Origin: Rhodoferax sp. UBA6134 | GTDB lineage: Bacteria > Pseudomonadota > Gammaproteobacteria > Burkholderiales > Burkholderiaceae_C | Assembly (NCBI GenBank): GCA_002422455.1 | Contig: DIVK01000103.1 | Coordinates: forward strand, 1-6,037 | Direction of reading: 5' to 3' | DNA: 6,037 bases | In this document: in pieces, positions 1 to 5,770 of the stretch | Position numbering within the stretch: the stretch's first letter is position 1 | Layout: each line of letters opens with the position of its first letter | Translations under genes and position numbers: made by a program | Notes under the pieces: generated by a model | The model's database searches: none | Told to the model about the DNA's origin: nothing | Seen by the model: only the letters and a program-made list of their open reading frames with translations

Positions 1-1357
1 CTCCGAGGACACCTACCGCGTGCTGACCGCGGTCGATTCAGCGCTGATGGTGATCGACGCGGCCAACGGCGTCGAATCCCAAACCCGCCGCCTGATCGAG
101 GTCTGCCGCCAGCGCGACACGCCGATCATCACCTTCATCAACAAGATGGACCGCGAGGTGCGCGACCCGCTCGACATTCTGGATGAGGTCGAGCGCGAGC
201 TCGGCATGCCCTGCGTGCCCATGACCTGGCCGGTCGGCCAGGGCAAGACCTTTGGCGGCATCATCAATTTGCGCACCCAGACCATGACGGTGTTTGAGTC
301 GGGCAGCGAGCGGCTGCCGCAGGACTTCGAGGCCATGCCTTTGAGCGACCCGGCGGCTTTGCAAAAACGCTTCGGCCACGAATGGGACACGGCCTTGGAG
401 AGCATGGAGCTGGCCACCGGCGCCAGCCCCAAGTTCGACCGCGCGGCCTTTCTGGCGGGCAAGCAAACCCCGGTGTTCTTCGGCTCGGGCGTGAACAACT
501 TCGGTGTCATGGAAGTGCTCGACGCGCTGGTCGACCTGGCGCCCTCGCCGGGGCCGCGCACCAGCTCGTTCGTGGTCAACAAGCAGCCGGTCATCAAAGA
601 AGTCCACCCCGAAGACGACGCTTTTTCAGGCGTGGTGTTCAAGGTGCAGGCCAACATGGACGCCAACCACCGCGACCGCATCGCCTTTGTGCGCATCGCT
701 TCGGGCAAATACACCCCCGGCATGAAACTCAAGGTGATGAGGACGGCCAAGGAGCTGCGCCCGACCAGCGTGGTCACCTTCATGAGCCAGCGCCGCGAGG
801 CGGTGGAAGAAGCCTATGCCGGCGACATCGTGGGCTTCACCACCCACGGCGGCGTGCAACTGGGCGACACCATCACCGACGGCACGGTCAACCGGCAGTT
901 CACCGGTCTGCCCTTCTTTGCCCCCGAACTGTTCATGACCGTGGTGCTGCGCAACCCCTTGCGTACCAAGCAGTTGCAGCAGGGCCTGGCGCAGTTGGGC
1001 GAAGAAGGCGCGATCCAGGTGTTCCGCCCCGAAGTCGGCGGCAACATGCTGCTCGGTGCCGTGGGACAACTGCAGTTTGAAGTGGTACAGCACCGGCTCA
1101 AGGGCGAGTACGACGCCGACATCCGGCTGGAAGGCTGCCAGTACACCGGTGCGCGCTGGATCACCGCTGACACGCCGGCCGAGCTCAAGGCCTTCTGCGA
1201 CGCCTACCCGATGCGCATGGCACGCGACGCGGCCAACACATTGGCCTATCTGTGCACCTCGCCGTACGACGTGCGGCTGGCGCAGGAACGCTTTCCGAAG
1301 ATCCACTTCCATCCGCTGCGCGAGCATGCGGGGCTGGCGTTGCAATCCGCCGGCTAG
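1..1357 (+). CDS. prfC: Peptide chain release factor 3 (RF3), 5'-truncated by the window edge
   Basis: RF3 is a cytoplasmic translational GTPase that removes RF1/RF2 from the ribosome after peptide release. The reading frame is open from base 2 (first residues SEDTYR) to the TAG at 1355-1357, giving 451 visible residues. By comparison with E. coli RF3 (529 residues, recalled), about 95 N-terminal residues are missing: the P-loop, switch I and the DTPGH motif that normally lies just before SEDTYR. The G4 motif NKMD is at bases 140-151, and the G5-region segment PVFFGSG follows near 470-490. Later RF3 hallmarks are FKVQANMD, HRDRIAF, SGKYTPGMKL, FAPELF, EEGAIQVFRP and LAQERFPKIHFH. The protein ends about ten residues after the REH that closes the E. 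coli protein. No frameshift is visible. It is the only plus-strand gene and converges on modC. The GTG at base 20 is internal, not the start. Identification is near certain. Confidence 0.97.
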   Translation, partial: SEDTYRVLTAVDSALMVIDAANGVESQTRRLIEVCRQRDTPIITFINKMDREVRDPLDILDEVERELGMPCVPMTWPVGQGKTFGGIINLRTQTMTVFESGSERLPQDFEAMPLSDPAALQKRFGHEWDTALESMELATGASPKFDRAAFLAGKQTPVFFGSGVNNFGVMEVLDALVDLAPSPGPRTSSFVVNKQPVIKEVHPEDDAFSGVVFKVQANMDANHRDRIAFVRIASGKYTPGMKLKVMRTAKELRPTSVVTFMSQRREAVEEAYAGDIVGFTTHGGVQLGDTITDGTVNRQFTGLPFFAPELFMTVVLRNPLRTKQLQQGLAQLGEEGAIQVFRPEVGGNMLLGAVGQLQFEVVQHRLKGEYDADIRLEGCQYTGARWITADTPAELKAFCDAYPMRMARDAANTLAYLCTSPYDVRLAQERFPKIHFHPLREHAGLALQSAG

Positions 1358-1369
1358 CGGGTACGGGGG

Positions 1370-2440
1370 TCATCCCACCAGGGCGACGGCCTTGATTTGC
1401 ACCCAAACGGGCTTGCCAGGCAGCAGGTCGAGGCTGGCGGCCGAACGCCGGGTCAAACGCGCAACCAGAAACGACGGCCCAAGCTGGAGTCGCACCAGGG
1501 TCAGGGCCGGGTGAGCATCGTCGCCCAGTTGGTCGACGATGGCCGGCAAGCAATTGAGAATGCTGGTGCCATGAACCTGCTCCAGTGCAATACTGACGTC
1601 ACGGGCCAGTATCCGGATGCGGACCGGGTGGCCGGCCGCATGGCCGCCATCCCGCACCCAGAGGCTGCCGCCGGGGAACCCGACGCGGGCGAGATGCCAA
1701 CCTGAGTCACGTTCCGCAATGACGGCATCGAGCACCACGCCAGCCTCTTCACCCAGCCGGATCGGCAGGTCGACGCGGGCGAGGGTCTCGGCCAGGGGCC
1801 CGGCGGCCAGGGCGCGGCCGGCATCCATGACCACGATGAAATCGGCCAGGCGAGCCACCTCGTCCGGCGCATGGCTCACCAGGACGATGGGCATGTCCAG
1901 TTCGTGATGCAGGCGTTCCAGGTAGGGCATGAATTCGTTCTTGCGCGCCACGTCAAGCGCGGCCAGGGGCTCGTCGAGCAGCAGCAAGCGCGGACTGGCC
2001 AGCAATGATCGCGCAATGGCGACGCGCTGACGTTCACCGCCGGAAAGCCCTTTCGGCGCGCGTTCGAGCAGATGGCCGATCCCCAGCAGTTCGATGGCAT
2101 GCCCAAACTCGACCCGGCGCACGGCAGCGGGCAGGCGTGCTCTGCCGTACAGGAGATTCTGGCGCACGGACAGATGCCCGAACAGCCCGGCGTCCTGAAA
2201 GACGAAACCCACGGAGCGTTGGTGAACCGGCATGAACGTGGCGCCGTCCTGCCAGATTTCCCCATTGACGATGAACCTCCCCTCCGACGCACGGGTCAAC
2301 CCTGCCATGCAGCGCAGCAGACTTGTTTTGCCGCAGCCGGAGGGGCCGAACAGCGCGCTCACGCCATAGCCAGGCAAGTCCAGGTCCACGTCCAGCGCAA
2401 AGTCCGGGTACTTCAACCGGAATCGGGCCCTGATGCTCAT
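1370..2440 (-). CDS. modC: Molybdate ABC transporter ATP-binding protein ModC
   Basis: ModC is the cytoplasmic ATPase that powers molybdate import through ModB. The 356-residue product starts at ATG 2440-2438 and ends at TGA 1372-1370, a typical ModC length. The ABC domain has Walker A GPSGCGKT (residues 32-39), Q-loop Gln82 in FVFQD, signature LSGGERQRV (132-140), Walker B LLLLDEP (152-158), D-loop ALD (161-163) and H-loop His190. After a linker, residues about 288-354 form a Mop/TOBE domain (TSILNCLPA near its start), which in this family binds oxyanion and can inhibit transport in trans. The Mop domain separates ModC from generic sulfate or polyamine ATPases. The frame stays open far upstream through modB, but MSIRARF is the family-like N-terminus and its ATG overlaps the modB TGA as ATGA, indicating translational coupling. 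Its stop is 12 bases from the prfC stop. Confidence 0.96.
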   Translation of the reverse strand: MSIRARFRLKYPDFALDVDLDLPGYGVSALFGPSGCGKTSLLRCMAGLTRASEGRFIVNGEIWQDGATFMPVHQRSVGFVFQDAGLFGHLSVRQNLLYGRARLPAAVRRVEFGHAIELLGIGHLLERAPKGLSGGERQRVAIARSLLASPRLLLLDEPLAALDVARKNEFMPYLERLHHELDMPIVLVSHAPDEVARLADFIVVMDAGRALAAGPLAETLARVDLPIRLGEEAGVVLDAVIAERDSGWHLARVGFPGGSLWVRDGGHAAGHPVRIRILARDVSIALEQVHGTSILNCLPAIVDQLGDDAHPALTLVRLQLGPSFLVARLTRRSAASLDLLPGKPVWVQIKAVALVG

Positions 2441-3108
2441 GGCAACCGGTTCCAGCCGCGGCTGTAGAGCGCCAGGAGCACCAGGAACGAGAAACACAGC
2501 ATGCCGCCTGCGAGCCAGTGGGCATTGGCATACTCCATCGCCTCGACATGGTTGTAGATGGCCATCGACAGCACCTGGGTCTTGCCTGGAATGTTGCCGC
2601 CCATCATCAGCACGACGCCAAACTCGCCCACCGTGTGCGCAAACCCCAGCACCGCCGCCGTGATGAACCCCGGCCGCGCGAGAGGCAGCGCCACCGTGAA
2701 AAACGCATCCAGCGGTGAAGCCCGCAGCGTGGCGGCGGCCTCCAGCGGCTGGTCGCCCATCGCCGTAAACGCCTGTTGCAGCGGCTGCACCACGAAGGGC
2801 ATGGAATAGATGACCGATGCCACCACCAGCCCGGAGAAAGTAAACGGCAACAGACCCAGCCCCATGGCCTGGGTGAGCTTCCCCAGGGGCCCGCCGGGCC
2901 CGAGCAGCACCAGCAGGTAAAAACCAAGCACGGCCGGCGGCAAGACCAGCGGCAGCGTGACCACCGCACCCACCAGGTTTTTCAGGCGGGAGCGGCTGCG
3001 GGCCAGCCACCACGCGATGGGCGTGCCGATGACAAGGAGCAGCACGGTGGTGAGACCGGCCAATTTGACGGTCAGCACAATGGCGACGACATCCGGGGAA
3101 AATTGCAT
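2437..3108 (-). CDS. modB: Molybdate ABC transporter permease ModB
   Basis: This is the inner-membrane channel subunit, which works as a homodimer, takes molybdate from ModA and couples to ModC. The product has 223 residues, usual for ModB. Hydrophobic segments lie at about residues 8-30, 46-70, 88-110, 148-168 and 197-217, consistent with the five to six helices of the family. The cytoplasmic EAA loop that docks on the ATPase is clear: EAAATLRASP starts at residue 123 and continues to the LPLARPG at 141-147. Other ModB hallmarks are LPLVLPPAVLGFYLL and FAHTVGEFGVVLMMGGNIPG, which exclude a generic permease. The ATG at 3108-3106 is preceded by a good Shine-Dalgarno, and no upstream start fits better. 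It begins 51 bases after modA and its TGA overlaps the modC ATG by four bases. Confidence 0.96.
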   Translation of the reverse strand: MQFSPDVVAIVLTVKLAGLTTVLLLVIGTPIAWWLARSRSRLKNLVGAVVTLPLVLPPAVLGFYLLVLLGPGGPLGKLTQAMGLGLLPFTFSGLVVASVIYSMPFVVQPLQQAFTAMGDQPLEAAATLRASPLDAFFTVALPLARPGFITAAVLGFAHTVGEFGVVLMMGGNIPGKTQVLSMAIYNHVEAMEYANAHWLAGGMLCFSFLVLLALYSRGWNRLP

Positions 3109-3115
3109 GCTGTGT

Positions 3116-3123
3116 CCACCTCT
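3116..3123 (-). promoter_or_regulatory. Ribosome binding site of modB
   Basis: Reading the minus strand, AGAGGTGG ends seven bases before the modB ATG. It is the clearest Shine-Dalgarno in the mod operon and fixes the modB start. It lies in the 51-base modA-modB gap, so modB can initiate independently of modA translation. Confidence 0.7.
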
Positions 3124-3159
3124 GCAGAAAATCGCTCGCTAGCGCCTGACGATCCTGGC

Positions 3160-3918
3160 CTATTGCGGCAAATCGTAACCGCAGGACCGGATCACCGCTT
3201 TGGCCTTTTCCCCCCTGAGATAGTTCACCAGCGCCTCGGCGGCCGGTTTGCCCTGTCCCCTGCCCAGAACGACCGCGTCCTGGCGAATGGCCGGGTACAG
3301 GCGAGCCGGCACCAGCCACGCCGAGCCCTCAATCTTTCCGTCCTTCAGCACCTGCGACAGCGCAACAAAGCCCGCCAGGCTGTTGCCGCTGCTGATGAAC
3401 TGATGCGCCTGCGTGATGTTCTCTGCCATCACGAGCCTGGACTGCCAGCGCGCGTAAACACCAAGGGCCTTCAAGGTTTCAAGTCCCGCCGCGCCATAGG
3501 GAGCGAGCTTTGGATTGGCCAGCGCCAGGTGCTCAAAGGCACCGCTCTTCAACACCTCGCCCGCCGCGTCAACCACTGAGGGTCGGGCCGACCAGAGCAC
3601 CAGCTTGCCGATGGCGTAAGTGAAGCGGCTGCCCGCGACCGCCGCGCCATCCCTGAGCAGCCGAGCCGGGGTCTCCTCGTCCGCTGCCAGCAGCACCTCG
3701 AATGGCGCACCATGCCTGATCTGGGCATAGAGCTGACCGGTCGAGCCAAAGGACGCCACGATCCTGTGCCCGGTGTCCATTTCGAACTCCGGTGCAATTT
3801 TCCTGATGGGCACGGCGAAGTTGGCGGCAACCGCAACCGACACCTCGTCGGCACGGGCCTGCAACGCGATACCGGGCAGCAGCGCCAACAGCATGGATAG
3901 ACGGAGAAAGGGCTTCAT
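3160..3918 (-). CDS. modA: Molybdate-binding periplasmic protein ModA
   Basis: ModA is the periplasmic receptor that binds molybdate (or tungstate) and delivers it to ModBC. The 252-residue precursor starts at ATG 3918-3916 and ends at TAG 3162-3160. Residues 1-23 are a Sec signal peptide: basic start MKPFLR, a hydrophobic core, and cleavage site ARA before Asp24. The mature protein follows the ModA pattern: VAVAANF (28-34), SFGSTGQLYAQI (56-67), GAPFEVLLAADEETP (70-84), ANPKLAPYGAAG (134-145), AENITQAHQF (165-174), GFVALSQV (183-190) and VPARLYPAIRQDAV (203-216). By analogy with crystallised ModA proteins, likely oxyanion contacts are Ala32-Asn33, Ser59-Thr60, Tyr141 and the ENI segment near 166-168; this mapping is from memory. 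The ribosome site is weak (ACGAG, six bases before the ATG). It leads the modABC operon, 160 bases after the flavoprotein gene. Molybdate specificity rests on family resemblance and on the linked modB and modC. Confidence 0.95.
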   Translation of the reverse strand: MKPFLRLSMLLALLPGIALQARADEVSVAVAANFAVPIRKIAPEFEMDTGHRIVASFGSTGQLYAQIRHGAPFEVLLAADEETPARLLRDGAAVAGSRFTYAIGKLVLWSARPSVVDAAGEVLKSGAFEHLALANPKLAPYGAAGLETLKALGVYARWQSRLVMAENITQAHQFISSGNSLAGFVALSQVLKDGKIEGSAWLVPARLYPAIRQDAVVLGRGQGKPAAEALVNYLRGEKAKAVIRSCGYDLPQ

Positions 3919-3935
3919 TGCAAACTCGTTTCAGG

Positions 3936-3969
3936 AAAAATGGCGCCGGCCCCCTGCGCTTTCGGGCGC
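3936..3969 (-). other. GC-rich stem followed by T5 just upstream of modA (terminator/attenuator-like)
   Basis: On the minus strand GCGCC (3969-3965) can pair with GGCGC (3947-3943), and two bases later there is a run of five T (3940-3936), 17 bases before the modA ATG. The stem is short (5 bp, all G-C) with a 17-base loop, so intrinsic termination would be weak. Competing four-base GCGC pairings exist inside the loop. It could be a weak attenuator in the modA leader or chance in GC-rich DNA. Confidence 0.25.
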
Positions 3970-3995
3970 TGAGGAAAGCTGCTCCAGACCTTGTA

Positions 3996-4006
3996 TTGTT
4001 CAACAA
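3996..4006. repeat. Short palindrome TTGTTCAACAA upstream of modA
   Basis: This is a perfect inverted repeat of 5-base arms around one central base, TTGTT-C-AACAA, centred about 80 bases upstream of the modA start in a locally A/T-rich patch. The position suits an operator or a promoter-proximal site. It does not match the ModE operator pattern as I recall it, so no regulator is assigned. Confidence 0.3.
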
Positions 4007-4022
4007 ACACGGGACCGCGGAT

Positions 4023-4052
4023 CAACAGGGTGCGGCAACCACCTGTTGTCGC
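4023..4052 (-). terminator. Overlapping inverted repeats after the flavoprotein gene, possible transcript-end hairpin
   Basis: Two mutually exclusive stems overlap here, starting 26 bases downstream of the flavoprotein stop. One pairs CAACAGG (4023-4029) with CCTGTTG (4042-4048), 7 bp perfect with a 12-base loop. The other pairs 4032-4039 (GCGGCAAC) with 4045-4052 (GTTGTCGC), 8 bp with a 5-base loop; its odd pair is a G-U wobble in plus-strand RNA but an A-C mismatch in minus-strand RNA. No T-run follows on the minus strand, so it is not a canonical intrinsic terminator. It could protect the 3' end of the upstream transcript or act in the modA leader. Confidence 0.3.
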
Positions 4053-4078
4053 GATGCCTGCATCCGGAAGGCTGGTTA

Positions 4079-5746
4079 TCAGGACAGACACGCAGCCTCA
4101 CCGGCCGACGCCAGCAACCTCGCATTAAGCTCCCATGCAAACTCTCGCCAGGCGCCCGCCAGATCCAGCGTGATGACGCGCAGGGCATCGGCATCGGGTT
4201 GGTGATCCTGCGCAAAACCGGACAAGGCACAGGAAGCCGCATTGAAACCCAGCGCCGCCTCCAGCAGTCCCTTGTTCCAGCCATTGAAAGGCAGCAGCAA
4301 TATGGAGGTAAGCGCGTGGCGGCCGTTGATCGCCCCGCTGGCGGCAGCGTCCAGCGCCGGCAACAGCTCGTCAAGGTACGCCAGGGCTTCGCTGTAGACC
4401 TGATCCACCGTAGCCAGCAGGGCGCGCTGCGTAGGCAGGTCGGCTGGCTGGCCCGGCAGCGGCCGGGCGAGATGCCAGCGGTAGTGTTCGGGCGCCTTGC
4501 CGCACAGTGCCTGCACCCGCACGGCAAATGCATTGACGGCAGCGGCACGCGACTCCCCGGCGGGCTGCGCCGGATACAAGGCAAGCCTCGCTGACGCATG
4601 GTGCGCTGCGGCCCCGTGCCGAAACAGGACATGGGCAATGCGGTCGGCGGATTCCAGCGCGCCTTCCATGTGGCCCGCACCGTGAGCCGCCGTTTCGCTG
4701 CCACCCAGGAACAAGCGCCCGGCCCACAAGGGCTGACGCAGAAAAGGGTCGGCCTGGGACTGCCCGGGCGGAACGGCCCGGTCTATGGCACTGCAACTCC
4801 ACTCCTCTTCGGCCCAGTCCTGCAAATGCAAATGTCCGTCTTGCGCCTGCGGGCCAAACAGCTGGGCCAGTTGGCTGTCAATCAGCATCGGCAGGCCACG
4901 CCGGAAATTTTCCCGCCGTGTTGCACTCAGTGCGACAAAGCCGCCCAGGGCAGCATGGCTTGTACCTGCGTGATCGCAGCCAGCGCCGACATCAGCTTCA
5001 CACGCATCGAACACCTCGCCCAGCACCGCCTGCGCATGGCGTACAAAGGCATTTCCTGATTGGTCGGCCGCGCGCCAAAAAGGGTGCGAAAACGTGGTCA
5101 CGGCCTTGGCTTGCGCCGCCATCCAGGTTGGCACGTCTTTCAGCGCGTCCCGCACGACGATGGGCAATGGCGGATCAAACTGCAGCGTCTCGCACGTCAA
5201 ACGCGGCGGCAGCGCCAGCACGACCTGGCGCGCCCGCAGCACGATCCCCGTGGCGAGCAGCAGTTCAATGAACAGACCCCGGTCACACAACGCACTCACC
5301 GCCACCCCCTGGCGCACGCTGTCCGGCGGCAACGCGGCGGCCAGCGCCTCCACCAGTTTCGCCGCGCCGCCCTGAATGCGGCGCGCACCGGCATGCACAC
5401 CGCCGGGCTCCAGGCGGCGTTGCGGCCCATGGTTGGGGTCGGTAAGCCAGAGCGCATCGCCCGGGTCGTACTGCGGATGGCTGGCCAGGCCCAGCGTGGT
5501 CAGCAGTGCTGTCATGCGCGGCTCGGTCTCGGGCCAGAACCAGGTGGCACCGAGGTCGACCGGCTGCCCCGTGGCTTCGCAGTGCTGCGTGAGCACCCGC
5601 CCGCCCAGACGGCTGCGGGCCTCGATCACATGCACGTCCAGACCCCGCGCCGCCAGCATACGCGCCAGCGCCAGCCCGCACAGTCCGGCCCCGACAATGA
5701 CCACGTCGGACACCCGGTTCACGGGCAGGGGCAAAACTTCAGGCAC
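4079..5746 (-). CDS. FAD-dependent amine-oxidase-family protein with unrecognised C-terminal extension
   Basis: The 555-residue product is a predicted cytoplasmic flavoprotein; its substrate is unknown. Residues 12-375 match the flavin-containing amine oxidase fold: dinucleotide motif GAGLCG (19-24), Glu42 for the FAD ribose, RLGGR (46-50), DLGATWFWP (64-72), IQGGAAKLVEAL (124-135), Lys214 before HPFWR (at the MAO flavin-contact lysine), DWAEEEW (310-316), and the closing block LGGSETAAHGAGHMEGA (347-363). Aligned by eye to human MAO-B, the flavin-linking Cys is Ala320 and the cage tyrosines are Ile321 and His359, so FAD is probably non-covalent and classical amine oxidation is doubtful. Residues about 385-555 form an extension I do not recognise, probably helical and Trp-containing. 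No signal peptide is seen. The start is GTG (5746-5744) with a good Shine-Dalgarno; later GTGs at residues 9 and 12 lack one. It follows the ferredoxin by 24 bases, so they are probably co-transcribed. The family is secure, the reaction is not. Confidence 0.9.
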   Translation of the reverse strand: MPEVLPLPVNRVSDVVIVGAGLCGLALARMLAARGLDVHVIEARSRLGGRVLTQHCEATGQPVDLGATWFWPETEPRMTALLTTLGLASHPQYDPGDALWLTDPNHGPQRRLEPGGVHAGARRIQGGAAKLVEALAAALPPDSVRQGVAVSALCDRGLFIELLLATGIVLRARQVVLALPPRLTCETLQFDPPLPIVVRDALKDVPTWMAAQAKAVTTFSHPFWRAADQSGNAFVRHAQAVLGEVFDACEADVGAGCDHAGTSHAALGGFVALSATRRENFRRGLPMLIDSQLAQLFGPQAQDGHLHLQDWAEEEWSCSAIDRAVPPGQSQADPFLRQPLWAGRLFLGGSETAAHGAGHMEGALESADRIAHVLFRHGAAAHHASARLALYPAQPAGESRAAAVNAFAVRVQALCGKAPEHYRWHLARPLPGQPADLPTQRALLATVDQVYSEALAYLDELLPALDAAASGAINGRHALTSILLLPFNGWNKGLLEAALGFNAASCALSGFAQDHQPDADALRVITLDLAGAWREFAWELNARLLASAGEAACLS

Positions 5747-5752
5747 GGTGCG

Positions 5753-5757
5753 CCCCT
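5753..5757 (-). promoter_or_regulatory. Ribosome binding site deciding the GTG start of the flavoprotein
   Basis: AGGGG on the minus strand lies six bases before the GTG at 5746-5744. It supports that GTG over the in-frame GTG codons at residues 9 and 12, which have pyrimidine-rich or unremarkable upstream sequence. It falls inside the 24-base gap after the ferredoxin stop. Confidence 0.65.
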
Positions 5758-5770
5758 GCCGGTGCCCGAC

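Larger units (their letters stand above)
3919..4078 (-). promoter_or_regulatory. Intergenic region upstream of modA, presumed promoter/leader
   Basis: These 160 bases separate the flavoprotein stop from the modA ATG and are the longest non-coding stretch in the window. No convincing protein is encoded. I see no strong sigma-70 pair: the best match on the minus strand is TTGATC (4025-4020) followed 19 bases later by AACAAT (4000-3995), which is poorly spaced and unconvincing. I find no clear ModE-type operator and no recognisable molybdenum-cofactor riboswitch. The region does hold several inverted repeats, listed separately. It is the natural place for the modABC promoter, but transcription could also read through from the flavoprotein gene. 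Confidence 0.4.

Noticed and set aside
13..783. 256-residue minus-strand ORF antisense to prfC
   Set aside because: It lies wholly opposite a clear RF3 coding frame, is rich in Ser/Arg/Pro/Thr with no recognisable domain, and is the usual antisense shadow in GC-rich DNA.
3137..3144. CGCTAGCG palindrome between modA and modB
   Set aside because: An 8-base palindrome without a loop cannot form a useful hairpin in single-stranded RNA, and such sites are common by chance in GC-rich DNA.
2441..3319. Open reading frame continuing upstream of modC through modB (minus strand), which would give a 649-residue protein
   Set aside because: The extra N-terminal part is a low-complexity Gly/Ala/Arg-rich translation of modB in another frame. 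The true ModC start at 2440 is family-like and overlaps the modB stop as ATGA.
2776..3579. 267-residue plus-strand ORF spanning modB and modA
   Set aside because: It runs antisense across two solid genes and their gap, is Gln/Arg/His-rich, and has no motif or ribosome site that would support it.
3569..4006. 145-residue minus-strand ORF starting in the intergenic region and overlapping the 5' part of modA
   Set aside because: It uses another frame of modA, and the modA frame has a proper signal peptide and family motifs. Its N-terminal MLNNTRSG has no convincing ribosome site.
3919..4078. Molybdenum-cofactor riboswitch in front of modA
   Set aside because: The 160-base region is short for the known element and I cannot identify its conserved core. 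A covariance-model search would settle it.
3773..4594. 273-residue plus-strand ORF crossing the modA upstream region and the flavoprotein C-terminus
   Set aside because: It is antisense to modA and to the flavoprotein extension, of Arg/Gln/Gly-rich composition, with no domain. It would contradict the well-supported minus-strand genes.
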